From the NCBI GenBank assembly GCA_031428675.1, contig JANOYC010000040.1:23926-87925 (forward strand): DNA of 64,000 nucleotides, in the 5' to 3' direction. How positions within the stretch are numbered: position 1 is the stretch's first letter; each line of letters begins with the position of its first letter. This document shows positions 24,733-33,185 of the stretch, in pieces. This DNA comes from JANOYC01 sp031428675 (GTDB lineage: Bacteria; Actinomycetota; Actinomycetes; Actinomycetales; Microbacteriaceae). Below the pieces are notes generated by a model. It saw only the letters and a program-made list of their open reading frames with translations, did not search any database and was not told the DNA's origin. The position numbers and the translations under genes were made by a program.

Positions 24733-24851
24733 TGCGCCACTTTATCGAAATATTTGGAGATCTTTCCAGCGCATTTTCCGACAACCACCCGCCAGGGCCG
24801 GTGATTATGGGCTTACGCCGAATTTTTCGCCCCTTCTCTCGAAAGGCCATC
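24733..24851. promoter_or_regulatory. Divergent regulatory region ramB-like / pckG
   Basis: 119 bases between the two starts, noticeably A+T-rich for this genome, with an 8-bp palindrome aaatattt at 24748-24755 close to the regulator start. Promoters of both genes must lie here. I could not match a published RamB box by eye. The pckG side has cgaaagg 7-8 bases before its ATG as ribosome binding site. Confidence 0.45.
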
Positions 24852-26717
24852 ATGAGCATCCTCAGCACCGCCTCCCGCCTCGGCGGATCCGCGCCCGCCG
24901 GAGCAGACCCCGCCGTTGTCGCATGGGTCGAGTCGATCTCGTCTCTCACCCTGCCCGACGCCGTCCAGTGGTGCGACGGGTCGTCGAGTGAGTACGACGC
25001 GCTCACGAAACTCATGGTCCGCCAGGGCACCCTCGTGCAAGTGAACCCCGAACACCGTCCATACAGTTTCCTCGCACGAAGCGATCCCGACGACGTGGCC
25101 CGAGTCGAAGACCGCACTTTCATCTGCACCAAGAACGAGGCGGATGCCGGACCCACGAACAACTGGATCGCCCCGACCCAGATGCGCTCGACCCTCGACC
25201 GTCTCTTCGAGGGAAGCATGCGCGGCCGCACGATGTACGTCATCCCGTTCTCCATGGGCCCCCTCGGCTCGCCGTACTCGCGCATGGGCGTCCAGGTCAC
25301 CGACTCGCCATACGTCGTTGCGGGCATGGCAATCATGACCCGCATGGGCTCAGCCGCTCTCGCCCTCATCAACGCTGCGACAGCCTGGGTCCCGGCGGTG
25401 CATAGCGTCGGCGCGCCGCTCGAGGAGCATGGGCAGGATGTGGCGTGGCCGTGCAATTCCACGAAGTACATCGCACATTTTCCCGAGACACGCGAGATCT
25501 GGTCGTTCGGGTCCGCGTACGGCGGCAACGCGCTCCTGGCCAAGAAGGCATTCGCGCTCCGGATCGCCTCGGTGATGGCCCGCGACGAGGGCTGGCTTGC
25601 CGAGCACATGCTCATCCTCAAAGTCACGAACCCACGGGGGCGGGTGTTCCACGTCGCCGCGGCATTCCCCTCCGCGTGCGGCAAGACCAATCTCGCGATG
25701 CTCACCCCGACGATTCCCGGCTGGACCGTCGACACGATCGGCGACGACATCGCGTGGCTACACCCGGCCGCCGACGGCACCCTGCGCGCGATCAACCCGG
25801 AGGCCGGGTTCTTCGGCGTCGCCCCCGGTACCGGAGCCTCGACCAACGCGACCGCCGTCGACACTCTGTGGGGCAACGCGATCTTCACCAATGTGGCGCT
25901 GCGCGACGACGGCGATGTCTGGTGGGAGGGATTGACCGACCGCGCGCCCGACCACCTCATCGACTGGGAGGGCAACGACTGGACGCCGGACTCCGGTCGT
26001 CCTGCCGCGCATCCGAATTCCCGGTTCACCGTAGCGGCCAGCCAGTGCCCGTCGATATCCGATGACTGGCAGGACCCGCGGGGCGTCGTCATCGACGCCA
26101 TCATCTTCGGCGGCCGCCGTGCGACCAACGTGCCTCTCGTGGTGGAGTCGCGCGATTGGCAGCATGGCGTCTTCATGGGCGCCACGATCTCTTCGGAGAA
26201 GACGGCGGCCGCCGAAGGCACTGTCGGCGAGCTACGGCGTGACCCGTTCGCCATGGTTCCGTTCTGCGGATACAACATGGCTGATTACTGGGCGCACTGG
26301 CTGAAGGTCGGTGCCGAATTGCGCACCCGCGGCAACGTTCCGCGCATTTTCCAAGTGAACTGGTTCCGCACCGACGACGCCGGGAAGTTCCTGTGGCCCG
26401 GGTTCGGCGAGAACGCGCGTGTGTTGGAGTGGATTCTGGATCGCGTCGATGGTGGAACACCCGCGATCGACACGCCGCTGGGCTTCATCCCGCGCCGCGA
26501 GGGGATCAATCGTGACGGCCTGTCGGTGACGGACGCGCAATTCGCGGAACTGTTCGACATCGACCCGGCCCGCTGGCTCGATGAGGCGTCGTCGATAGAG
26601 GAGTTCTTTGCCGGCTTTGGCGATCGGGTTCCGGAGGAGCTGCAGAGAGAATTGAGTACACTACGGGCCCGCTTCGAGCGAGCACGTTCCGAGGAAGCGA
26701 TCCCTGCAGTCGCTTGA
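24852..26717 (+). CDS. pckG: Phosphoenolpyruvate carboxykinase (GTP)
   Basis: Converts oxaloacetate and GTP to PEP, the entry step of gluconeogenesis. 621 aa, normal for the GTP-dependent class. The kinase loop FPSACGKTN contains the hyperreactive cysteine (about C276). The substrate region has [17 protein letters not shown] and WPCNSTKYI, and the guanine-binding part is near [10 protein letters not shown] chose the ATG at 24852, not the longer open frame that begins inside the divergent regulator. It shares its promoter region with the RamB-like gene. Confidence 0.96.
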   Translation: MSILSTASRLGGSAPAGADPAVVAWVESISSLTLPDAVQWCDGSSSEYDALTKLMVRQGTLVQVNPEHRPYSFLARSDPDDVARVEDRTFICTKNEADAGPTNNWIAPTQMRSTLDRLFEGSMRGRTMYVIPFSMGPLGSPYSRMGVQVTDSPYVVAGMAIMTRMGSAALALINAATAWVPAVHSVGAPLEEHGQDVAWPCNSTKYIAHFPETREIWSFGSAYGGNALLAKKAFALRIASVMARDEGWLAEHMLILKVTNPRGRVFHVAAAFPSACGKTNLAMLTPTIPGWTVDTIGDDIAWLHPAADGTLRAINPEAGFFGVAPGTGASTNATAVDTLWGNAIFTNVALRDDGDVWWEGLTDRAPDHLIDWEGNDWTPDSGRPAAHPNSRFTVAASQCPSISDDWQDPRGVVIDAIIFGGRRATNVPLVVESRDWQHGVFMGATISSEKTAAAEGTVGELRRDPFAMVPFCGYNMADYWAHWLKVGAELRTRGNVPRIFQVNWFRTDDAGKFLWPGFGENARVLEWILDRVDGGTPAIDTPLGFIPRREGINRDGLSVTDAQFAELFDIDPARWLDEASSIEEFFAGFGDRVPEELQRELSTLRARFERARSEEAIPAVA

Positions 26718-26748
26718 ACCACATCCCCCTTCAACCAATCAATCTGTC

Positions 26749-26803
26749 GAGTGAGCAGTTTCTGCTCGTATTCGGACTTTTTAGGAGCAGAAACTGCTCA
26801 TTC
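26749..26803. repeat. Near-perfect 19-bp inverted repeat after pckG
   Basis: Left arm gagtgagcagtttctgctc (26749-26767), right arm gagcagaaactgctcattc (26785-26803), loop 17 bases. Sixteen bases pair perfectly and one outer pair is G-U. Each arm is itself a small palindrome (gagcag-ttt-ctgctc). The outer part gtcgagtgagcagt also appears in the repeat at 23234-23290. No T-run follows. It may act as a terminator for pckG or be an intergenic repeat element. Confidence 0.65.
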
Positions 26804-26876
26804 GGCGGAGGGGGGGCAACGAAATGGACGGGGGGTTCGTCTTAGGGTGTAGATGAGGTGAGGAGCGCCCCCAACC

Positions 26877-27491
26877 GTGACGAGGACACCGAGCACGCAC
26901 CCCGCGCCAAACGCCCGAGCCGCCCCGAGCGCTGAGCGCTGGGAGCAGGTGGTTGAGCGACTCGTCGCCGAGCGCGGCAACGCGCTCACCCGTTACGCCT
27001 ACCTTGTGTGCGGGAGTCAGGATGACGCCGCCGACCTCGTGCAGGACGCTTTAGTCAAAACATTCGGTCGCCTCCGTAACGGCTTCTCGGTCGCGAGCGC
27101 CGAGGCGTATGTGCGCCGCGCCATCTTGAACACCTACCTCGATGGCGGACGTCGGCGCACCCGGTGGCGGCGCATTGTCCATCTCACCGCCCAACCGGTA
27201 TTCGAGGACGCACGAACTTCGACCACGGATGCTCGCATCGACCTGCAATCGCAATTGGCGAAACTCAGCCCCCGGGAGCGCGCGTGCATCGTGCTCCGCT
27301 ACTACGAAGATCTCAAAGTCGACGACATCGCGGAATGGTTGGGCATCAGCGCTGGCGCGGTCAAACGTTATCTGAGCGACGGCCTGCAGAAGATGGCGGT
27401 CGCCCTCGACCACGAGAAAGAGGCGCCCGGTTCAGCCGCCACCACGACTCATCCCGCCCATCCCACCTCTGGAGCATCGCATGCGCACTGA
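26877..27491 (+). CDS. ECF RNA polymerase sigma factor, SigE-family
   Basis: 204 aa. Region 2 has VCGSQDDAADLVQDALVKTF, and region 4 has LSPRERACIVLRYYEDLKVD followed by the helix-turn-helix DIAEWLGISAGAVKRYLSDG. This pattern is the SigE-type ECF group common in actinobacteria. The N- and C-termini are Ala/Pro/His-rich. GTG start at 26877; AGGAG lies about 12 bases upstream. The downstream gene overlaps its end by 11 bases and is the probable anti-sigma or accessory partner. Confidence 0.9.
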   Translation: MTRTPSTHPAPNARAAPSAERWEQVVERLVAERGNALTRYAYLVCGSQDDAADLVQDALVKTFGRLRNGFSVASAEAYVRRAILNTYLDGGRRRTRWRRIVHLTAQPVFEDARTSTTDARIDLQSQLAKLSPRERACIVLRYYEDLKVDDIAEWLGISAGAVKRYLSDGLQKMAVALDHEKEAPGSAATTTHPAHPTSGASHAH

Positions 27492-28224
27492 AACCGACCT
27501 TCGCGACTTTCTCCGCGGCTCCGAATCGCCAGGCGCCGGGTCACTCGACGCGCGCGCGGTGATCGCTCGCAGCAAGAGACGGCGCCTGCCCAAGCAGATC
27601 GGCATGGGCGGACTCGCCACGCTCGCCGTTGGCGGAATCAGCGTCATTGGCATCCAGAACTTCGCTCCGTCTGTCGCTCCCCCGCAGATTCAGGCCGAGG
27701 ATTCGACCATGGGCAGAGATAGCAGCGCCGGATCGAGCTCCGCCATGGAGCGTGCGCCGCTCGACAAGCTGAACCTGTGCGGCGGTCCACGTGCCGAGGT
27801 GGCGGCGAGCGACACGGGACTCGTCGCGACCGCCGAGTTTCCGGATGCGCCGGCCGGGCGTACCGCGATCGACGGGGCCGTCACGGTGGTGAACTCCTCG
27901 GGGGCAAGCGTGTCGGCGACCATCACCTCGGCGCCCCTGATCACCCTCACCAGAGACGGCATCGTCGTGTGGCACACGACGGGTGTGTCCGTCGCGACCG
28001 TCACGCCCATCACCCTCGCTGCCGGCGAGGCGACGCGGCTCGGTGCGAGCCTCACTCCGCTTGAGTGCACGAGCGACGACGAATTGGGCACCGGATTCGG
28101 CGACGAACTCCCGGCTCTTCCCCCCGGCCGTTACGGCATATCGGCCGCCATCGAGGTGATCCTCGACTCGACCGGTATCGCCGAGACGATCACCGGCCCC
28201 GAATCCGACTTCGAGGTTCGTTAG
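27481..28224 (+). CDS. Membrane protein, probable partner of the ECF sigma factor
   Basis: 247 aa. A short cytosolic N-terminus (about 1-38, acidic then basic: TDLRDFLRG...ARSKRRRLPKQ) is followed by one transmembrane helix about 39-58 (MGGLATLAVGGISVIGIQ). An extracytoplasmic domain of about 180 residues, Ser/Thr-rich and beta-like, completes it. The topology fits a membrane anti-sigma factor, but the cytosolic part has no zinc motif and is very short. It overlaps the sigma gene by 11 bases. No family recognised; the role is inferred from context. Confidence 0.65.
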   Translation: MRTETDLRDFLRGSESPGAGSLDARAVIARSKRRRLPKQIGMGGLATLAVGGISVIGIQNFAPSVAPPQIQAEDSTMGRDSSAGSSSAMERAPLDKLNLCGGPRAEVAASDTGLVATAEFPDAPAGRTAIDGAVTVVNSSGASVSATITSAPLITLTRDGIVVWHTTGVSVATVTPITLAAGEATRLGASLTPLECTSDDELGTGFGDELPALPPGRYGISAAIEVILDSTGIAETITGPESDFEVR

Positions 28225-28323
28225 CGCTGCCCTCGATCCAAGCTGCGTCGGTAGACTCAGCGTGGGCGACGCCAGCGACGGCGTCTGGATGCCCCGGGAT
28301 TCACCCCACGGAAGGCAAGATCC

Positions 28324-29067
28324 ATGGCGAAGCAATCAATTCTCGGCCGTATCGCGCAACTCGCAAAGGCCAACATCAACGCACTGCTCGACTCAGCGGA
28401 GGATCCGCAGAAGCTCCTCGACCAGATGGTCCGCGACTACACCAACAGTATTGCCGACGCTGAAGCGGCTGTTGCGCAAACCATCGGCAACCTGCGATTA
28501 CTCGAGCAGGACTACCGCGAAGACATCGACGCCGCAGCCGACTGGGGGCGCAAAGCGCTTGCCGCAAGCGTGAAGGCCGATGAGCTGCGAGCCGCGGGCA
28601 ACGCGAGCGATGCGCAGAAATTCGACAACCTCGCAAAGGTCGCCATCGGTCGCCAGCTGGCGAGCGAGAACGAGGCGAAGACCGCTGAACCGACGATCGC
28701 CTCGCAGACCCAGATTGTCGACCAGCTGAAGAACGGCCTCGAGGCGATGCGCGGCAAGCTGATGCAGCTCACCGCCAAGCGGAATGAACTCGTGGCTCGA
28801 GCGAAGATCGTCGAGGCACAGTCGCAAGTGCACGACGCCATCAAGAGCATCGACATTCTCGATCCCACCAGCGAGTTGGGCCGGTTCGAGCAGAAGATCC
28901 GTCGCGAGGAAGCCAAGGTACTCGGGCAGCAGGAACTCGCGGCTTCCAGCCTCGACTCCCAGTTCGAAAGCCTGGACGATCTCGGCACGCAGGCCGAGGT
29001 CGAGGCCCGGTTGGCCGCGCTGAAGGGCGGCCGCGGTTCGGGAGCCGCGATCACCTCAGGAAACTGA
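28324..29067 (+). CDS. PspA/IM30 family protein
   Basis: 247 aa, almost entirely helical, with the family start SILGRIAQLAKANINALLDS (amphipathic membrane-binding helix) and EDPQKLLDQMVRDY. Long coiled-coil segments follow, rich in Gln/Glu/Ala/Lys. PspA proteins form ESCRT-III-like assemblies that protect damaged membranes. GGAAGG 8 bases before the ATG supports the start. It stands alone, without pspB/C-type neighbours; the upstream ECF sigma gene could link it to an envelope stress response, which is inference. Confidence 0.92.
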   Translation: MAKQSILGRIAQLAKANINALLDSAEDPQKLLDQMVRDYTNSIADAEAAVAQTIGNLRLLEQDYREDIDAAADWGRKALAASVKADELRAAGNASDAQKFDNLAKVAIGRQLASENEAKTAEPTIASQTQIVDQLKNGLEAMRGKLMQLTAKRNELVARAKIVEAQSQVHDAIKSIDILDPTSELGRFEQKIRREEAKVLGQQELAASSLDSQFESLDDLGTQAEVEARLAALKGGRGSGAAITSGN

Positions 29068-29077
29068 CCACCCGACC

Positions 29078-29869
29078 GTGACGACCAGCGACGCGGAGAT
29101 CGCGATCGTTCGAGACGGTCACGTGCTTCGGATCGGGTTCGCCCGACCCGCGAAGCGTAATGCCGTCAACTTCGCCATGCTGCAAGCTCTCTGTGCTGCC
29201 TACGGTGAACTCGACCGCGACCCCGACCTCCGGGTCGGCTTCGTGTATGCGGTAGGCGACCATTTCACCGCCGGGCTCGACTTGGCCGACATCGCTCCGA
29301 GGATCGGAGACACCGGCCTGTCGATGGTTCCGGATGGCGGCGTGAACCCGTGGCAGGTCGATGGGCGCACCCTGTCGAAGCCCGTCGTGGTAGCGATCCA
29401 AGGCACCTGCCTGACCCTCGGCATCGAATTGGCGCTCGCGAGCGACATCGTGGTCGCCGCCGAGTCGAGCAGCTTCGCCCAGAGCGAGGTCCTCCGTGGC
29501 ATTCTTCCGTTCGGCGGCGCCACCACGCGCTTTCCCCGTGTGGCGGGATGGTCGAACGCTATGCGCTGGATGCTCACGGGCGACCGTTTCGATGCCGAGG
29601 AGGCGCGCCGGCTCGGCATTGTGCAGGAGGTCGTCCCTGACGGTCAGGTTTTCGCGCGGGGGTTGGAACTCGCGCACAGAGTCGCAGCCAGTGCTCCCCT
29701 CGCGGTTCAAGCGACCATACGCAACGCCCGCCTCGCGGTGCGGGAGGGCGAGCGCGCGGCGGAAGCGCAGCTTCAGCCGGAACTTGTGCGGCTCATGCAC
29801 ACCACCGACGCGGCCCTCGGCTTGGAAGCCTTCCGCGGGCGCACCGTCGCTGCATTCGAAGGAAGGTGA
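29078..29869 (+). CDS. Enoyl-CoA hydratase/isomerase family protein (crotonase)
   Basis: 263 aa. Crotonase fold with the oxyanion-hole segments FARPAKRNAVNFAML and AVGDHFTAGLDLAD. Glu/Asp positions of the active site follow at FAQSEVLRGILPFGGATTRF (residue E likely catalytic). The substrate is unknown, as these proteins act on varied acyl-CoAs. GTG start at 29078. It lies 4 bases before the flavoprotein gene that follows, so they form an operon. Confidence 0.85.
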   Translation: MTTSDAEIAIVRDGHVLRIGFARPAKRNAVNFAMLQALCAAYGELDRDPDLRVGFVYAVGDHFTAGLDLADIAPRIGDTGLSMVPDGGVNPWQVDGRTLSKPVVVAIQGTCLTLGIELALASDIVVAAESSSFAQSEVLRGILPFGGATTRFPRVAGWSNAMRWMLTGDRFDAEEARRLGIVQEVVPDGQVFARGLELAHRVAASAPLAVQATIRNARLAVREGERAAEAQLQPELVRLMHTTDAALGLEAFRGRTVAAFEGR

Positions 29870-29873
29870 GTTC

Positions 29874-31343
29874 GTGAACACCGAGCACTATGACGTTGTG
29901 GTCCTGGGCGGCGGCGCTGTCGGCGAGAACGTTGCTGATCGCGTCGCGCAGGGCGGATTGTCGGTGGTGATTGTCGAGAACGAACTCGTCGGTGGCGAGT
30001 GCTCGTACTGGGCGTGCTTGCCATCGAAAGCGCTACTGCGCAGCGGAGTGGTGTACCGGCAGGCCAGAACCATGCCGGGGGTGCGCGATGCTGTCACCGG
30101 CGCACTCGACCCGTCAGCAGTGTTCGCCCGTCGCGACGTCATGGTGCACGACTGGGACGATTCCGCACAAGTGTCGTGGCTCGACTCGGCCGGCATCGCT
30201 CTTCGTCGCGGGTATGGCCGCATCAGCGGAGAGAAGGCTGTCACGGTGCAGTCGAGCGACGGAACAAAGACGCACCTCATCGCCAGCCACGCGGTCGTGG
30301 TGGCAGTCGGTAGCACCGCGATGATGCCCGACATTCCAGGGCTGGCCGACGTGGGTGCGTGGACGAGCAGGGAAGCGACGAGCGCGAAAACAGCACCGCA
30401 GACGCTCGCGATCATCGGCGGCGGCGTCGTGAGCGTCGAGATCGCGACTGCCTATGCGAGTCTCGGTACGACGGTCACGGTCGTCTCCCGCAGCGCCCTG
30501 TTGCGCGGCGAGGAGCCATTCGCCGGCGAACTCGTCACCGAGGGTCTCATGGCGCTCGGCGTGCGCGTGCTGCTGGGCACAACCCCGACGTCGGTGCATC
30601 GTGCCGAGAAGAATGTCGTCATTTCACTCTCGGATGACTCCAGAATCTATGCGGAGGAAGTTCTGATCGCCACTGGTCGCGTTCCGCGCACGCACGACAT
30701 CGGTCTCGACACCATTGGGCTTACGCCCGGCGACTGGATCGACACCGATGACACCATGCGCGTCGACGGCTTCGACTGGTTGTACGCCACGGGAGACGTG
30801 ACTCATCGCGCTTTGCTCACGCACCAAGGAAAATACCAAGCGCGAGCAGCGGGAGACGTGATCGCCGCCCGAGCGAGCGGTCGCACAGTGCAGGACGCGG
30901 CGTGGGGCGCCCACGTCGCCACCGCCGATCACAAGGCGGTGCCCCGCGTTTGCTTCAGTTCACCCGAGGTGGCGTCCGTGGGGCTCACGAGAGCTGCTGC
31001 TGAGGACACTGGGCGTGACATCCGCGTTGTGGACTATGACCTCGGCTGGGTCGGCGGAGCGTCGCTGCACGCCGATAATTACCGCGGTCAGGCGCGAATT
31101 GTGGTCGACGAGGCACGATCGGTGATTATCGGCGCGACCTTCGTCGGAGAGGACGTCGCGGAACTGCTCCACGCCGCGACTATCGCCATCGCTGGCGAGG
31201 TGCCCATAGACCGGTTGTGGCATGCCGTGCCGTCGTTCCCGACGATGAGTGAGGTGTGGTTGCGTCTACTGGAAGGTTACGGTCGCCCAAAACATGGAGA
31301 GCTCGGCATGTCGCGCGACAGAGACGAGCTCAATCGTGGCTGA
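29874..31343 (+). CDS. FAD-dependent disulfide oxidoreductase (dihydrolipoyl dehydrogenase / mercuric reductase-like)
   Basis: 489 aa class I pyridine nucleotide-disulfide oxidoreductase. FAD-binding LGGGAVGENVADR sits at the N-terminus. The redox-active pair is C43 and C48 in GGECSYWACLPSKALL, and the NAD(P)-binding motif is IIGGGVVSVEIATAYASLG. The C-terminal dimerisation domain has the SFPTMSEVWLRLLE region, where the active-site His-Glu of true lipoamide dehydrogenases is replaced by AVPSFPTMSE; this loss of the His suggests it is not a standard Lpd. GTG start at 29874 with GGAAGG 7 bases upstream; the longer upstream frame belongs to the crotonase region. Confidence 0.88.
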   Translation: MNTEHYDVVVLGGGAVGENVADRVAQGGLSVVIVENELVGGECSYWACLPSKALLRSGVVYRQARTMPGVRDAVTGALDPSAVFARRDVMVHDWDDSAQVSWLDSAGIALRRGYGRISGEKAVTVQSSDGTKTHLIASHAVVVAVGSTAMMPDIPGLADVGAWTSREATSAKTAPQTLAIIGGGVVSVEIATAYASLGTTVTVVSRSALLRGEEPFAGELVTEGLMALGVRVLLGTTPTSVHRAEKNVVISLSDDSRIYAEEVLIATGRVPRTHDIGLDTIGLTPGDWIDTDDTMRVDGFDWLYATGDVTHRALLTHQGKYQARAAGDVIAARASGRTVQDAAWGAHVATADHKAVPRVCFSSPEVASVGLTRAAAEDTGRDIRVVDYDLGWVGGASLHADNYRGQARIVVDEARSVIIGATFVGEDVAELLHAATIAIAGEVPIDRLWHAVPSFPTMSEVWLRLLEGYGRPKHGELGMSRDRDELNRG

Positions 31344-31758
31344 CCCGGCGATCCAGAGAATCGGGCGGGCGGTCAGCGAGTTCGGCCGAGCGCGTCCGAT
31401 TATTCGTGCGCTCGCATTACACCCTGTCATTTCCCGCCCTGGCTACTGGTTTGCCACCGGGTGTGCGCTGGTGTGGGGTGGGCTCCTATCGCTCGGGCGC
31501 ATCCGTTCGGCCGGTGGAGTCATCGTCGCACGAGCGATGCCGCGGTGGTCATTCGGCCGCGGGGGTACCACGATCGGTGCGGTTTACCTCACTCGTGACC
31601 ACACCGCCGCGCCGGTGCTCGCGCACGAGGCTGTGCATCGCGCACAGTGGCGGCGCTACGGACTGGCCTTCATCCCGTTGTATCTGGAAGCCGGACCAAA
31701 CCCGCTCACGAACCGCTTCGAAGTACAAGCGGGACTACGAGCGGGCGGATATCTATGA
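31336..31758 (+). CDS. Small uncharacterised protein with HEXXH motif
   Basis: 140 aa, start GTG at 31336 overlapping the flavoprotein end by 8 bases. A hydrophobic stretch lies near residues 30-55. The centre contains APVLAHEAVHRAQWRRYG, an HEXXH signature seen in zinc metallopeptidases, and a conserved-looking NPLTNRFEVQAG segment follows. Such proteins recur in actinobacteria as hypotheticals. The metal site would need a third ligand (perhaps E in RFEVQAG). A zinc hydrolase function is only a possibility. The next gene overlaps by ATGA. Confidence 0.7.
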   Translation: MADPAIQRIGRAVSEFGRARPIIRALALHPVISRPGYWFATGCALVWGGLLSLGRIRSAGGVIVARAMPRWSFGRGGTTIGAVYLTRDHTAAPVLAHEAVHRAQWRRYGLAFIPLYLEAGPNPLTNRFEVQAGLRAGGYL

Positions 31759-32582
31759 CGAAAACGATGGTGATCACCGGGGCAAGCACGGGAATCGGCG
31801 CGGCGGCGGCCACAGCGATGGCGACAATGGGGTGGAACGTGGCCGTTGTAGGCCGCAATCCAGAGCGCACGAAAGCCGTGGCGGCGCGGACGGGAGGCAC
31901 AGCCTTCACCGCCGATTTTGATCGCCTCGACGACGTGCGCTCCCTCGCGAGCGAGCTACTGGACCACTACGAAACCATCGACGTGCTCGCCAACAATGCT
32001 GGCGGTCTCGTCCCCCGACGTTCGTCAAGCGCGGATGGTTTCGAACGAACGATCCAGCACAATCACCTCGCACCGTTCCTGCTCACGACTTTGCTCACCG
32101 ACCGGCTCATTGCGAGCAATGCGCGAGTGATCGGCACGTCGAGCGTCGCACACCGCTTCGGCAAACTCAGGGTTCACGATCTCGACCGAAAACGCCGACC
32201 CTACCTGGGCGGCTGGCGCGCCTACGCCACGGCAAAGCTCGCGACAAACCTATTCGCCCGTGAGCTCGGTGCGCGCACGGGGCTCGAGAGCTATTCGTTT
32301 CACCCCGGCTTTGTCCGGAGCAATTTCGGCGCTGGCTCACCCGGCGTCATGACCTTCGTCGCGATAGCGGGCTACACGCAGATCAGCACGGAAGAGGGCG
32401 CGGCACCACTGGTGCATCTGGCAACCGCACCGGATCTCGGCGTGCCCAACGGCACATACTTCGACCGCCTGTCACCGGTTGCGAACGTGCGCCCAACGGC
32501 GCATGATGCGGCGCTTCAGACGTCGTTGTGGATCGAATCGGCACGGCTGGTGGGCGTCACCGGCGACGTGCGCGCTATTTGA
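31755..32582 (+). CDS. Short-chain dehydrogenase/reductase
   Basis: 275 aa classical SDR. Cofactor motif TGASTGIGAAAA is at the N-terminus, LANNAGGLV follows, and the catalytic YATAK comes after the serine of TSSVAHRFG. This resembles retinol-dehydrogenase-like SDRs, with DLDRKRRPYLGGWRAYATAK. NADP preference is suggested by a basic residue after the second strand (GRNPERTKA). The ATG at 31755 overlaps the preceding gene by 4 bases. It converges with the GNAT gene with an 8-base overlap of their ends. Substrate unknown. Confidence 0.85.
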   Translation: MTKTMVITGASTGIGAAAATAMATMGWNVAVVGRNPERTKAVAARTGGTAFTADFDRLDDVRSLASELLDHYETIDVLANNAGGLVPRRSSSADGFERTIQHNHLAPFLLTTLLTDRLIASNARVIGTSSVAHRFGKLRVHDLDRKRRPYLGGWRAYATAKLATNLFARELGARTGLESYSFHPGFVRSNFGAGSPGVMTFVAIAGYTQISTEEGAAPLVHLATAPDLGVPNGTYFDRLSPVANVRPTAHDAALQTSLWIESARLVGVTGDVRAI

Positions 32583-33153
32583 GGCTTTTCTGCAGCAACA
32601 CGGTGCCGAGCCAGCGCTCGAATTTGTAGCCGACTTTGCCCATGTGGCCGATGTGCTTGAACCCGAAGTTCTCGTGCATCCGGATGGACGCGTCAGCGCC
32701 CTTGTCGGCGATCACCGCGATGATCTCTTTGATTCCGGCCGCTTTCGAATCCTCGATCAGTCGCGCCATGAGATCTCTGCCGAGGCCCTTGCCCGTTGAT
32801 GCTGCGCGCAGGTAGATGGAGTTCTCGACAGTGAAGCGGTAGGCCGCCTTCGGTTTCCACGGAAAGACGTAGGCGAAGCCCAAGATCTGCCCGCTCGGGC
32901 TCTCCGCGACCAAAAACGGGAATCCGAGTTTGTGAACCGCCGCAAACTTGCGCTTCATCTCCGACAGAGTCATCGCGACCTCATCGAAGGTGACGGTCGA
33001 ATTCGCCACGTAATGGTTGTAGATCTCCAGCGTGTACGGAAGGTCCGCCGCGGTTGCGGCGCGAATGGAATAGGCGAACTCAGGTTCCGGCGGCTCGATA
33101 CGGCGAAGGTGGGGTGGTGGCTTTCGCGGAGCGTTGTATTCCTCTTCGAGCAC
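32575..33153 (-). CDS. GNAT-family N-acetyltransferase
   Basis: 192 aa. GNAT domain about 28-190: IRAATAADLPYTLEIYNHYV, then acetyl-CoA motif RAASTGKGLGRDLMARLIED and the closing helix MHENFGFKHIGHMGKVGYKF. This pattern resembles the phosphinothricin/methionine sulfone acetyltransferase (PAT) type, but the real substrate is unknown. The N-terminal 25 residues are polar and proline-rich. GTG start at 33153 with GAGGAG 8 bases upstream. The frame extends further up across the end of ung, which I reject. Confidence 0.8.
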   Translation of the reverse strand: MLEEEYNAPRKPPPHLRRIEPPEPEFAYSIRAATAADLPYTLEIYNHYVANSTVTFDEVAMTLSEMKRKFAAVHKLGFPFLVAESPSGQILGFAYVFPWKPKAAYRFTVENSIYLRAASTGKGLGRDLMARLIEDSKAAGIKEIIAVIADKGADASIRMHENFGFKHIGHMGKVGYKFERWLGTVLLQKSLK

Positions 33154-33185
33154 TATCTCAACTCCTCGGCCAGCATCCGCCCAGT

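Noticed and set aside
24257..26278. 673-codon minus-strand frame opposite pckG and into the regulator
   Set aside because: Overlaps two certain genes, Ser/Arg/Pro-rich, no domain.
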